DNA of 64,000 bases, taken from Pseudidiomarina terrestris. Lineage in GTDB: Bacteria > Pseudomonadota > Gammaproteobacteria > Enterobacterales > Alteromonadaceae. The position numbers were made by a program, and so were the translations under genes. Under the pieces are notes generated by a model. That model was not told the DNA's origin. It made no database searches and saw nothing but the letters and a program-made list of their open reading frames with translations. This document shows, in pieces, positions 6,940-16,148 of this stretch. Positions within the stretch are counted from its first letter, which is position 1. The number at the start of each line of letters is the position of its first letter. The stretch covers positions 620,001 to 684,000 of the forward strand of contig NZ_JAGGJF010000001.1 in NCBI RefSeq assembly GCF_030466405.1, given 5' to 3'.

Positions 6940-9819
6940 TTAGAAGTTGTAAGTCAACTGCAGGGTGTATGAACGCCCGCGTGGATCTGCTACGCGAGGG
7001 TCAAACGCTGCACCAGGTGAATAATCGTTCTGGTGTGCAGTGAACGGTGGATCGCGGTCAAACAGGTTCTTGATGCCGAAGGTCACATCAAGGTCTTCCC
7101 ACGCCAGGTAGCGAACACTGTAGTTGTAGATTGTATAGCTACCAACTTCACCATCGTAGTACGCAGGGTTTGCGATACCTGAACGAACACCTGGTGGTGT
7201 TTCATCATCGTAGCTATGACGATAAATCTGCGTCAGGTTATGTGCAAAGTCGCCTTTAGCGTAGTTGAACATAATGGTGTGCTTCCAGCGCAGAGGAATG
7301 TTACCGCGTGAGTGGGTACCCACCAGGTTGTCACCCCATGCTGCGTTGTCGAGCAGTTTCTTCTTATCTTCAATCAGATAGCTACCATTGAAGTTCACGT
7401 TCCAGAGACCACCGGCAAGTTCACCGTTGCTCTGAATACCCACTTCAATACCGCTGGTTTCACGTTCACCGGCGTTGATGTAACGGGTATCGATGGTTAC
7501 CAGTTCGCCAGCTTCATTACGGATGAAGTTCTCTTCGAACAGCTCGTAGTTTTCCAGCAAGTCGCGGAAACCTGGGATCTGAATGGTGCCGTCGATGACG
7601 ATACGCCACCAGTCGACATTCATTGAGAAGCTATCGGTCGGTGCATAAACGACACCAAAGCTTTGTTGCTTCGATTCCTCAGGACCTAAATCTTCTTTAC
7701 CACCGAATAAACGGGTTGGCGTGATAGGTGTATCACAGTTCGGGTCGCTGGCGTCGACTTCACCACCAGGGCAGTCACGCGGATCAGCAAGATCCTGACC
7801 TGTGTAAGGTTGCTCAGAAACGCCGTTAAACAGTTGGTTAAATGACGGTGTACGGAAGCCAGTACTGTAGGCACCACGTACTAAGACTTCCTCCACTGGG
7901 GTCCACACTAAGCCTACTTTCGGGTTAGTGGTGCCACCAAAACCATCGTAATGGTCATAGCGAACCGCTAGGTTCATTTCAAACGTCTCAACTACCGGCA
8001 CCAGTGCTTCGGTAAATACCGCTTTTACAGTGCGGTCAACATCGTCAAGCTCGTTGGCGTTGTCAAATGGCGCACCATAAATTTCCGGACGATCTGCAGC
8101 TGCACGACGGTCACCGTTGAATTCATAACCTTCGTTACGAATATCAACACCACCGGCTACATAAACGTTATCGCCACCCCAACCAAGGCTCCAACCTGTA
8201 TCACCCGTGATCGACGCATCGAACTGGGTCATCGTGGTTTTACCACCGTACAGGATAACGCCTTCAGCAGAAGCTGCGGCTAAAGCATCCATACCGGCTT
8301 GAGTTTGTGACTGGTCCGGCAATAAGAATGGGTTAATCGCGCCACTACCAATGCCTTGTGCAAGCATTGAGGTGTAGTGATAACCACCGCCAAGCTGCGA
8401 CTCGGATTCGTTGGTAGCATGGCCTAAGCCAACACGGTAATCCCAAAAACCGATAGTGCCTTCAACACCGAACTGAATCTTCATTGCTTCAGTTGTGGTT
8501 TCGATTTCACGAGGTCCACAATCCATACAACGCCAGCGATACGCAATCGGGGCGCCGATGTTTAACTGATCGGCGCCGTAAAACGCTGATAACGCATCAA
8601 CAATATAGTCATAAGACGCACCAGTACTTGGGTAATACCCCTCAGAACCGATTGACCATGGTGTGATCTGGTTTGGCTCAAAGACTTTTTGTGAAGTCAC
8701 TTCTGAACCCAGAACTTCGACAAAACCTTCAGCATTATCGCCCAGAACCATAGTTCCGCGTGCAACGAAATCAAAACTGTCGACCGGCTGCTGCAATGCT
8801 GCGGCACGCGGATAATCCCATGCACAGCTCACACCTGAGTTACGTTCACGGTTCCACAGTTCCGCTGCATCAGGGCCCATGTTCGGATAGACATCACAAC
8901 CGGGCATACCAGGGAGAGCAAGCACGTTGAGTACGTCATTAATCCGATCAGGGTCGCCCGGGTATTGTAAACCGGTACCGATCAAGTTGTAGTTTGGTGA
9001 GTTAGGATCATCACCGCCTGGACGGTTGTTCAGTGATGCGAATGGCGTACCACGCGTATCTGGTGACAAACCACTTTCTGGCTGGAAGGTGTTGGTGAAA
9101 TCACGATCGACACCGCGCAGGATTTCTGCTTTACGATACGAGAGTGAAGCCATCACATTGTAGCCATCAGAATATAAATCGCCTTTACCTGCTAAGACGT
9201 TGAAACGGTAAATGTTACCGCCGCCGTTCTCAGTATGATCTGCGAAGGCGCCAACTTGCGCGCCCTGAAAATCTTTTTTCAGGATAAAGTTGATAACACC
9301 ACCGATTGCATCAGTACCGTATACGGCAGAAGCGCCGTCACGTAATACTTCAACTCGCTCGATGGCAGAGAAAGGAATTGAGTTCAGGTCAACTGAACGC
9401 CCCTGGAGGCCGTGAGTTGCAGTACGACGACCGTTCAAAAGAACCAGTGTCGACCCTGAACCTTGTTGTCGCAAGTTAGCTGTTGAAGCACCGTTGTTAC
9501 CGCGCTCTTCACCACTTACGATACCTGTGTTACTGGCCAGGTTGTCATTTGAGTTTGAAGCAACGTTAAGTTGTAACAATAACTGTTCTGCAGTGGTAAT
9601 ACCCTGTGCATCAATCTCGTCACGCGAAATAACGGTCAGCGGTAAATCGCTTTCCATCGCTGTACGTTTGATACTTGAACCTGTTACCTGAATTCGTTCA
9701 ACTTTCTCTGCTTCTTCGTTTTGCTGTGTGTTCTCTTCTTGATCGACATCCTGAGCATAAGCGAGGCCGCTCATACTTGTAGTCAATCCCAGCACGAGTG
9801 CTATTTTATTGAGTTTCAC
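6940..9819 (-). CDS. TonB-dependent outer-membrane receptor
   Basis: I place the start at a GTG at 9819, which has GGAG eight bases upstream and is directly followed by a signal peptide ending LAYAQ; a longer frame to 9909 would put 30 charged residues before the signal. The mature protein, about 940 residues, has a plug domain (TVISRDEIDAQG, LVLLNGRR, VEVLRDGASAVYGTDAIGG) and a 22-strand-type barrel ending YTLQLTYNF with the usual terminal Phe. Such receptors take up large ligands across the outer membrane using TonB energy. Being first in an operon with wall amidase and halogenase-like genes, its ligand is probably a muropeptide or glycan fragment; this is inference. There is no N-terminal anti-sigma signalling extension. 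A predicted MurR-type operator lies about 150 bases upstream. Confidence 0.93.
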   Translation of the reverse strand: MKLNKIALVLGLTTSMSGLAYAQDVDQEENTQQNEEAEKVERIQVTGSSIKRTAMESDLPLTVISRDEIDAQGITTAEQLLLQLNVASNSNDNLASNTGIVSGEERGNNGASTANLRQQGSGSTLVLLNGRRTATHGLQGRSVDLNSIPFSAIERVEVLRDGASAVYGTDAIGGVINFILKKDFQGAQVGAFADHTENGGGNIYRFNVLAGKGDLYSDGYNVMASLSYRKAEILRGVDRDFTNTFQPESGLSPDTRGTPFASLNNRPGGDDPNSPNYNLIGTGLQYPGDPDRINDVLNVLALPGMPGCDVYPNMGPDAAELWNRERNSGVSCAWDYPRAAALQQPVDSFDFVARGTMVLGDNAEGFVEVLGSEVTSQKVFEPNQITPWSIGSEGYYPSTGASYDYIVDALSAFYGADQLNIGAPIAYRWRCMDCGPREIETTTEAMKIQFGVEGTIGFWDYRVGLGHATNESESQLGGGYHYTSMLAQGIGSGAINPFLLPDQSQTQAGMDALAAASAEGVILYGGKTTMTQFDASITGDTGWSLGWGGDNVYVAGGVDIRNEGYEFNGDRRAAADRPEIYGAPFDNANELDDVDRTVKAVFTEALVPVVETFEMNLAVRYDHYDGFGGTTNPKVGLVWTPVEEVLVRGAYSTGFRTPSFNQLFNGVSEQPYTGQDLADPRDCPGGEVDASDPNCDTPITPTRLFGGKEDLGPEESKQQSFGVVYAPTDSFSMNVDWWRIVIDGTIQIPGFRDLLENYELFEENFIRNEAGELVTIDTRYINAGERETSGIEVGIQSNGELAGGLWNVNFNGSYLIEDKKKLLDNAAWGDNLVGTHSRGNIPLRWKHTIMFNYAKGDFAHNLTQIYRHSYDDETPPGVRSGIANPAYYDGEVGSYTIYNYSVRYLAWEDLDVTFGIKNLFDRDPPFTAHQNDYSPGAAFDPRVADPRGRSYTLQLTYNF

Positions 9820-9963
9820 TTTGCAATCTCCGCTCGTTGTAAGAATCTGATGCGTATCGTGACTACGCTTTCTTTTTATAATCTCTGCCGCTAATCGACG
9901 AGTTACCACAACCGATGAAAAAATCCATCATGAGTTGAAAGTACCACATATTCTTATAATGTA

Positions 9964-9981
9964 AATAATAAATTATTCCAA
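9964..9981 (-). promoter_or_regulatory. Predicted MurR-type operator, site A (TonB receptor operon)
   Basis: Read on the minus strand this is TTGGAATAATTTATTATT. The 13-base core GGAATAATTTATT is identical to site B on the other strand. It lies upstream of the leftward TonB receptor operon. Assignment to the MurR-like regulator is inferred from recurrence within the locus only. Confidence 0.55.
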
Positions 9982-10194
9982 GTTGTTTAGTGAGTAATTT
10001 TTATGCGTCAGGTCAAGAGTGCTGTTTTTACACTCAATTTTTATGATTAATTACCGCCGCTTATGGGTGTCAGCCAATTTTGTTGCGGAATGTTTCTTGC
10101 GCCAGAAGCGTCAACTCCCACGCCTGTTATGTCAATTTATTCTAACAAATGGTGCTTTTATTCAACTCCTGAGATGAGATAAATCCCTTTACTA

Positions 10195-10210
10195 AGGAAT
10201 AATTTATTTT
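10195..10210 (+). promoter_or_regulatory. Predicted MurR-type operator, site B (nagZ promoter)
   Basis: The sequence AGGAATAATTTATTTT carries the shared core. A possible -10 element, TAGGAT, lies at 10226-10231, which would put the operator over the -35 region, so binding would be expected to repress nagZ. The core is seen directly; the promoter assignment is inference. Confidence 0.5.
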
Positions 10211-10278
10211 TCGGGGCAGCTGAAGTAGGATAGCTGACCAGAAATCTATCACCCGAACTTAATTTAAAGAGTGTAACC

Positions 10279-12144
10279 ATGTTTCGTACCTTTGCTTTTC
10301 TTGCTGCGACCGCGTTTGTGATTGCCAGTATTGCCGCCTGTTCGCCGCAAAGCGAGCCGCCAACGCCAACCTCGGAGGTACGACAGCTGCTGGGTCAGAA
10401 GCTGATGCTGGACTTCCGCTACTTTTGTGACGATGGCACCGCCGCGGAAAAGTGCCAGCAAGCAGTGACGGAACTTCCTGAAGAGCTGGCCGAAGTGCTT
10501 CGCGAGGGTGTGATCGGCGGCGTGATCGTGTTTTCTGAAAACCTGCAAAGCGTACCGCAGATCATGACTCTGATTGATGAAATGCAGGACGTCATGCGCG
10601 CAAGCGGTCACCCGCCACTCTTTATTGCCTTGGATCAGGAAGGTGGCCGCGTGGCCCGCTTACCTGATGACATCGCCACGCGTTTTGCCGGCAATATGGC
10701 CATTGGCGCAACTTACCCACAGCGCCAGACCGAATTTGCTGAGCAAGTAGGCGCTGGCATTGGCAAAGCTGTTAAATCACTAGGCTTTAACGTGAACTTT
10801 GCCCCCACCGTCGACGTTAACGTGAATCCGGAGAACCCGGTCATCAATGTCCGCAGTTACGGTGAGGACGCTGAGCTGGTGGCCACCCTTGGCATGGCCA
10901 CTGTCAAAGCCATGCAGGCACAGGGCGTGATGAGTGCGCTTAAACACTTCCCGGGGCACGGCGACACCCATGTGGATAGTCACACCGGCTTGCCCCGCGT
11001 AGATCATGACCGCGCCACTATTGACGCAGTTGACTTGCTGCCATTTCAGCGCAGTATTGCCAGCAGCACGCCACCGGCGATGATTATGACCGCGCATATT
11101 CAATACCCGCAATTAGATGACACCACCTTTGTCGCGAAAGATGGTCAGGCCACGGTCGTGCCGGCCACCATGTCGCAGAAAATTTTAACCGGCGTATTGC
11201 GTGATGAACTTGGCTATCGCGGTGTCATCATCACCGACGCGCTCGACATGGCAGGAATTGCTCATTACTTTGAACCACTGGCGGCGACCATTCAAACCTT
11301 CAACGCCGGTTCCGATATAGCATTAATGCCGTTCACTATCCGTAACAATGCGGATATTGATGCCTTTTGGCAGTATTTCGAAGGGTTGGAGAGGGCTGTT
11401 CAAGCTGGGCAACTTGATTTGGAACAGTTGCGCGTGTCCGGCGCCCGCATCGCCGACCTGAAACAGCGCTATGGACTTCTGTCATCAGCATCTCTGCCGC
11501 TGGCTGAACGAATTCAGTATGTCCAGAATAAGCTGCCCCTGGCGGCTAACAAAGAGCTTGAACGCAAGCTGGCAGCGGCTTCTGTTACTAAGGTCTGGGA
11601 CAACGCCCTATTGCCGATAACGACGAAAGCCTGGCAGCTGGTCATGCCCGATACACTGCGTTGTGTTGCTTTTGAACAAGCGATCCTTGCACAACAGCCT
11701 GGTGCTGAAGTGAACTGTGTCAGCTTGAGCAAATTACCTGAGGGCCAGCCATGGCAGGACTGGAATCCGGACGCGACACTGGTCATCGGCGATATAACCC
11801 CGCACCACAGTCTGGCAGAGATGGGTGGGATGGACGATTTGGCGAACTGGCGCGAACGGCCCAGTAAAGCAGACCAGTACCTGTGGCTGGAACAGGTACT
11901 CGCTGTGGCTAAGCAGCGTCAGCAACCTACTGTGCTGGTCGCCCTGCGCGCTCCTTATGTGCTGTCACGTTACCGGGACGTCGCTGATGCCGCGCTTGCC
12001 AGTTACGACTACAGTGCGCATGGTTCTGAAGACAGCAGCGCACGGATTCATAGCCCCAGTATCGATGCCATCGTCGCCGTTTTATTAGGCGAGCAGGCAC
12101 CGGGTGTGCTGCCGGTGACAGTATTCCCGTCTGCGCCTAACTAA
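10279..12144 (+). CDS. nagZ: Beta-N-acetylglucosaminidase, GH3 NagZ-type lipoprotein
   Basis: The 621-residue protein starts with a lipoprotein signal (SIAAC, Cys21). The GH3 barrel covers about 33-370: ALDQEGGRVARL, NFAPTVDVN, the loop KHFPGHGDTHVDSH with the Asp233-His235 dyad that serves as acid/base in NagZ enzymes, and Asp320 in VIITDALDM as the likely nucleophile. These positions nearly equal those of B. subtilis NagZ (His234, Asp318). A C-terminal domain of about 230 residues makes it two-domain like B. subtilis NagZ, unlike the 341-residue cytoplasmic E. coli enzyme. It should release GlcNAc from the non-reducing end of muropeptides in the periplasm. It has its own promoter region with operator site B, and its stop overlaps the convergent M14 peptidase gene by four bases. 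Confidence 0.92.
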   Translation: MFRTFAFLAATAFVIASIAACSPQSEPPTPTSEVRQLLGQKLMLDFRYFCDDGTAAEKCQQAVTELPEELAEVLREGVIGGVIVFSENLQSVPQIMTLIDEMQDVMRASGHPPLFIALDQEGGRVARLPDDIATRFAGNMAIGATYPQRQTEFAEQVGAGIGKAVKSLGFNVNFAPTVDVNVNPENPVINVRSYGEDAELVATLGMATVKAMQAQGVMSALKHFPGHGDTHVDSHTGLPRVDHDRATIDAVDLLPFQRSIASSTPPAMIMTAHIQYPQLDDTTFVAKDGQATVVPATMSQKILTGVLRDELGYRGVIITDALDMAGIAHYFEPLAATIQTFNAGSDIALMPFTIRNNADIDAFWQYFEGLERAVQAGQLDLEQLRVSGARIADLKQRYGLLSSASLPLAERIQYVQNKLPLAANKELERKLAAASVTKVWDNALLPITTKAWQLVMPDTLRCVAFEQAILAQQPGAEVNCVSLSKLPEGQPWQDWNPDATLVIGDITPHHSLAEMGGMDDLANWRERPSKADQYLWLEQVLAVAKQRQQPTVLVALRAPYVLSRYRDVADAALASYDYSAHGSEDSSARIHSPSIDAIVAVLLGEQAPGVLPVTVFPSAPN

Positions 12145-13298
12145 AGGCCCGCCTGTACAGGTTTGAGTGACGCAACCAATTCGGTTGCGTCATCGCCGAT
12201 GTTGATAAGCTCCGGCAGTTGCTGCTGCCGGGCGTCATATTCAGTAAAGCCGTGGATACCACGCGCATCACCGATAAATTCCACCCGTAGCAACTCATCA
12301 CCTTTTTCCCGTGACAAACAGATATCCGTTTGAAAAGGCGCATGAGTACCATCGTCGATGGTCACCTGACAGATCTTTATGTCGCAAAAGCCATCCGCCG
12401 TATTGGCTGGAATAGAGTAATAGTCAGCTAACGTGTAGTTTCGGTGTGCATCGGTAAACAGGGCCTCCAACGCCACCTGCAGCGCAATTACATTCATACG
12501 CCGGGCAATCTGTCGATGCGGATCCTGACGGTGTGCACCGCTTTCGATCAAGATGGTACTTGCTCCTGTACCGGCAATGTTGTCGCCAAACGAGCGTTCT
12601 GAATAGCTGTCGTCGTACCGGGCAATGCCGCCTGGCAGCCAGTGCGACAACATTTGTCGCATGTGGGCAATCATCTGTTTGGCTTGTAAGCGTGCACTAT
12701 CGACATGTTTGTCCGGATGATAAGCAGGCGCCAGAAAAGCAACGGTCGCCGGTTCCGCGCTGTTCCCCACCGCATAATAAGGGTTCTGATCATGCAGATT
12801 AAACGCCAGCGTCGGCTGTAAGCTCTGCACTTGTTGCCATAATAAACGCCCTTCCGGGCTTTGCCTGGCCAGTGCATCGCGGTTGATGTCGATGCCTTGG
12901 GCATTCTGCCGTGTGCGTTGCGCCGCTCCGTCGGGATTTAGCATCGGCACCACATGCAAGGTGAGCAGCTGCTGCCAGTCGTTGGGTAAGCCCGACAATT
13001 GCTGCGTCAGCAGCAACTGCAGCCAATCCAGTACCGCTGCTGTTGCCGTGGGTTCATCGCCATGCATCTGCGTCCACGCCAACACCACCAGAGGTCCATT
13101 GCCAAGGGTGAGCCGGCGAATCGGTGTGCCCAGGTAGGACGCGCCGATATGAGTCACTCGCAGTGCCGCATGCCTGGCCAGCTCGTCCATAACCGGAGCG
13201 ATATCAGCATAGGTCAGGTGCCTGCGATCAAGTTGTGGCCACTGCACAGCGCTAATTTGCTGCTCCAGTTCAGCAATGGCAACGTTGGGATGGGTCAT
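12141..13298 (-). CDS. M14-family zinc carboxypeptidase-like protein (possible murein peptide amidase)
   Basis: The 385-residue protein has the M14 metal site: His79 and Glu82 in QMHGDEP, a third histidine in FNLHDQNPY, and a probable catalytic glutamate in ILIESGAHRQD; NPDGAAQRTRQNAQGIDINRD is the typical substrate-binding Arg region. There is no signal peptide, so it is likely cytoplasmic. M14 members such as MpaA cut the gamma-D-Glu-mDAP bond of free murein peptides, and such a role fits this locus, but the exact bond is inferred. Its ATG overlaps the D-lactate dehydrogenase stop (ATGA) with AAGGAG upstream, so the two genes are coupled in one leftward transcript controlled from the region of site C. 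Confidence 0.8.
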   Translation of the reverse strand: MTHPNVAIAELEQQISAVQWPQLDRRHLTYADIAPVMDELARHAALRVTHIGASYLGTPIRRLTLGNGPLVVLAWTQMHGDEPTATAAVLDWLQLLLTQQLSGLPNDWQQLLTLHVVPMLNPDGAAQRTRQNAQGIDINRDALARQSPEGRLLWQQVQSLQPTLAFNLHDQNPYYAVGNSAEPATVAFLAPAYHPDKHVDSARLQAKQMIAHMRQMLSHWLPGGIARYDDSYSERSFGDNIAGTGASTILIESGAHRQDPHRQIARRMNVIALQVALEALFTDAHRNYTLADYYSIPANTADGFCDIKICQVTIDDGTHAPFQTDICLSREKGDELLRVEFIGDARGIHGFTEYDARQQQLPELINIGDDATELVASLKPVQAGL

Positions 13299-16078
13299 GA
13301 CGAAACTCCTTTAGAACTGTCTTTTTGCTGGCTGATGGCATCGAGTAGAAAAGCAATATGCTGATAGTCCAGGCCACTGTGCTGCGCGAGGCCTATTTCA
13401 CAGGTGCGGCTATTGCTGATTGCGGTCTTACAGCCGCTGGGTATTTGGCTTGCCAGGGGGCCGAGCGCATGCTTGTTCAAGTCGGGTAAGGTAAAGCCTT
13501 TATCGCCGGCAAAACCGCAGCACTGAATACCGTCCGGTTCTATCACCTGCTCACTGCACAGCTGCGCCAACCCGCGCAACGTCGCGCCCCCATCAATCCG
13601 GCGACTACTACAGGTGACGTGCAGCATCACCGGCTCCTCAGTAGGCCGAATATCAAGCGCAGGCGCTACCTGTCGATAAAGAAAGTCACTCAGTTCCAGC
13701 ACCTTGAGATCTTTGGCATCACTCAGCTGTAATGCACATGGACTCGCGTCGAGCACCACTGGCCAGCGGCCCTGCTCACTGGCCTGCCATAACAACTCCA
13801 GCAAGTGGTTTTTGCGTTCACTTGCCTGGTCCGGATAACCTTTACTTTGCCAGGGCTGCCCACAGCAGGACTCACTTGCGGTATCTGCCAAAATCACCTC
13901 GATGCCGGCCTTATTGCAAAGTCGGATCACCGTATCTGGCAAGCTATCTCCGGCGCTCTTCTGATAACCAAACAGACGATTTGGACAGGTCACCAGGTAC
14001 ACCACTTTGCTGGCGGCCTTGCGAGCTTTTAATGTGACCTCGCCGGTTGCTACTGGCGGTAACGCCGGCATTCCCCGGGGGCTAAATTTTTGATACAGGA
14101 CCGGGGCTAGCCTGGCGACATTGCGCGCTGCACTCATCCCAAACCTTGCGATCTGCAGGCTACCTTTCAGGTGTTGCGCGGACCACCGTGCCAGACGCGG
14201 ATATCGAGCCTGCTCTGCGCGCAACTGCTGCACCCAGGTGCCGGTGTTGATGCCGACTGGACAAGCACTGGCACACAGCCCTGTCGCCGCACACGAATCG
14301 ATACCTAAGTGCTGGAAATCCTGTTCAACGGTGCGTTTATCCGCCGCATTGAGGTGCTGCGCACGTCGCATCAGCGCAATTCGCTGACGCGGTGACAGCG
14401 TGTAATGCAACGACGGGCACTGCGGCTCACAAAAGCCACATTCAATGCAAGCGTCCACGATGGGATCAACCGCAGGCAGTTGTTTCAGGTCCTCAATGTG
14501 AGCTGTCGGACTGGCATTAATGATGACGCCCGGATTTAAAATCCCAACCGGGTCGATCAGTTGCTTTAACTTTTGCATGACGGCAAGCCCTGCCCCACCC
14601 CATTGCGCATAAAGGTAAGGCGCCATATTCCGGCCGGTGCCGTGCTCTGCTTTCAGGGTGCCGTCGAAACGTTCGGTGACCAGCGCCACCACTGCGGCCA
14701 TAAAGTTGGCATAGCGCTCAGTTTCGGTGGCCGTCGCGAACGCCTGAGTAAAGACGAAGTGGACGTTGCCATCCAGCGCATGTCCAAAAATAATCGCCTC
14801 ATGGTAGCCGTGCTCGATAAATAATTCCTGCAAGGCCGTGACCGCTGCAGGGAGTTGAGACAAGGGAAATGCCACGTCCTCGATGATGACCGTGGTGCCG
14901 CTGGCCCGCACTGCCCCCACGGCGGGGAATAAACCCTTACGGATCTGCCAGAGCGCCGCCACGGTGGCAGGGTCATCGGAAAATTCACACAAGGCCCGCA
15001 CACCCGCTACCCCGGCGAAACACTCTTCAATACTTGCTAAGGCTTGGTGCAGCTGGGCGGAGGAGTCACGGCCCACATCGACCAACAAGGCGACCGCATC
15101 GCGATCAGGCAGGACGCTGGTGTGGGCTGCCAGTAGGTCACTCACCGACGCCAGCGAGCGGCCATCCATAAATTCCACAGCATTCACGCCAATCGCTTTT
15201 AGGTCAGCGATTACCGCGCAGGCAGCGTGACTATCTGCGAACAGATAAAGCCCCGTCGCACTGGCTTTGGGAAGTGCTATGGTGTGGTAGGTAATATCCG
15301 CGATAAAACCCAGCGTGCCCTCAGAGCCAATCAATAAATGAGTTAAAATCGCCACCGGATCCTGGTAGTCGAGTAAGGCATTCAAACCATAGCCCATGGT
15401 GTTTTTCAGGCGGTACTGATGGGTGATTTTGCTGCTGAGATCGGCGTCGTCGCGCACCTCTTGCGCCAGCTCCGCGAGCGCCTGCAGTAACTCGGCATGA
15501 CTCGCGCGGAACGCTGCAACCGAAGCCGCGTCGCTGGTGTCTACCCGGGTGCCGTCGGCCAGCACAAAGGTGAGTTCCTGCAACGTATGGTAACTGTTGT
15601 GACGCACGCCACAGCACATGCCTGAGGCATTGTTGGCGGCAATGCCGCCGATTTTACAGGTGTTAATTGACGCCGGGTCCGGGCCAATTTTACGGCCATA
15701 AGCCGCCAGTTTACGGTTGGCCTCAGCGCCAATCACGCCAGGCTGCAAACGCACGCGCTCGCCTTTGTCCAGAATCGCAATACCCTGCCAGTCACGGCTC
15801 AGCACCACCAATACTGAATCTGAAATCGCCTGCCCGGACAAACTGGTGCCCGCAGCGCGGAAGGTTAATGCGACTTTATGCTGTTGCGCCAGGCGCAGCA
15901 GCTGCTGCAGTTCCGCAACATCGACAACCTCCACCACCAGCTGCGGCACTTTATGGTAGAAACTGGCGTCGGTGCTATGCGCAAGGCGACGGGTCAGATC
16001 CGTCATCCGTCGCTCGGGCGGAAGCAGCTCCTGAATACCCTGCATAAAGGCATTAGTTAGCGCTGAGGATTGAGGCAC
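13295..16078 (-). CDS. FAD/Fe-S D-lactate dehydrogenase (Dld-II/YdiJ-like)
   Basis: The 927-residue protein starts at GTG with AGGAG six bases upstream. Residues about 20-540 are an FAD-binding type-4 oxidase (FRAAGTSLSGQA, IGGIAANNASGMCCG, GSEGTLGFI, KAEHGTGRN). Residues about 545-650 hold two iron-sulphur motifs, CIECGFCEPQCPS and CAATGLCASACPVG. The C-terminal part has two CCG cysteine-rich repeats (SCCGQPW, QCCGFAG). This architecture is that of membrane-associated quinone-linked D-2-hydroxyacid dehydrogenases of the Dld-II type. In a locus with MurQ it makes sense: MurQ splits D-lactate off MurNAc-6-phosphate, and this enzyme would turn it into pyruvate. The family is clear; D-lactate as the physiological substrate rests on context. 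Confidence 0.88.
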   Translation of the reverse strand: MPQSSALTNAFMQGIQELLPPERRMTDLTRRLAHSTDASFYHKVPQLVVEVVDVAELQQLLRLAQQHKVALTFRAAGTSLSGQAISDSVLVVLSRDWQGIAILDKGERVRLQPGVIGAEANRKLAAYGRKIGPDPASINTCKIGGIAANNASGMCCGVRHNSYHTLQELTFVLADGTRVDTSDAASVAAFRASHAELLQALAELAQEVRDDADLSSKITHQYRLKNTMGYGLNALLDYQDPVAILTHLLIGSEGTLGFIADITYHTIALPKASATGLYLFADSHAACAVIADLKAIGVNAVEFMDGRSLASVSDLLAAHTSVLPDRDAVALLVDVGRDSSAQLHQALASIEECFAGVAGVRALCEFSDDPATVAALWQIRKGLFPAVGAVRASGTTVIIEDVAFPLSQLPAAVTALQELFIEHGYHEAIIFGHALDGNVHFVFTQAFATATETERYANFMAAVVALVTERFDGTLKAEHGTGRNMAPYLYAQWGGAGLAVMQKLKQLIDPVGILNPGVIINASPTAHIEDLKQLPAVDPIVDACIECGFCEPQCPSLHYTLSPRQRIALMRRAQHLNAADKRTVEQDFQHLGIDSCAATGLCASACPVGINTGTWVQQLRAEQARYPRLARWSAQHLKGSLQIARFGMSAARNVARLAPVLYQKFSPRGMPALPPVATGEVTLKARKAASKVVYLVTCPNRLFGYQKSAGDSLPDTVIRLCNKAGIEVILADTASESCCGQPWQSKGYPDQASERKNHLLELLWQASEQGRWPVVLDASPCALQLSDAKDLKVLELSDFLYRQVAPALDIRPTEEPVMLHVTCSSRRIDGGATLRGLAQLCSEQVIEPDGIQCCGFAGDKGFTLPDLNKHALGPLASQIPSGCKTAISNSRTCEIGLAQHSGLDYQHIAFLLDAISQQKDSSKGVSS

Positions 16079-16116
16079 CAGAAACTCCTTTTGATATTCG
16101 CGTCAACTCGTTTATA

Positions 16117-16135
16117 TTTGAATAAATAATTCCAC
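16117..16135 (-). promoter_or_regulatory. Predicted MurR-type operator, site C (murR / D-lactate dehydrogenase)
   Basis: On the minus strand it reads TGTGGAATTATTTATTCAAA, one base different from the common core. It lies 13 bases before the murR start and about 40 bases before the divergent dehydrogenase start, so it could serve autoregulation and control of the leftward pair. Confidence 0.5.
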
Positions 16136-16148
16136 AGGGTAGGGCATC

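Larger units (their letters stand above)
9820..10278. other. Divergent regulatory region between the TonB receptor and nagZ
   Basis: This 459-base region is AT-rich and has no convincing coding frame. It holds two copies of the GGAATAATTTATT motif, one on each strand (see the operator entries), which fits control of both divergent units. The middle part, around 10020-10140, shows nothing I can name. Confidence 0.6.

Noticed and set aside
9820-9909. Upstream extension of the TonB receptor frame to an ATG at 9909
   Set aside because: It puts 30 charged residues before a signal peptide; the GTG at 9819 has an ideal Shine-Dalgarno.
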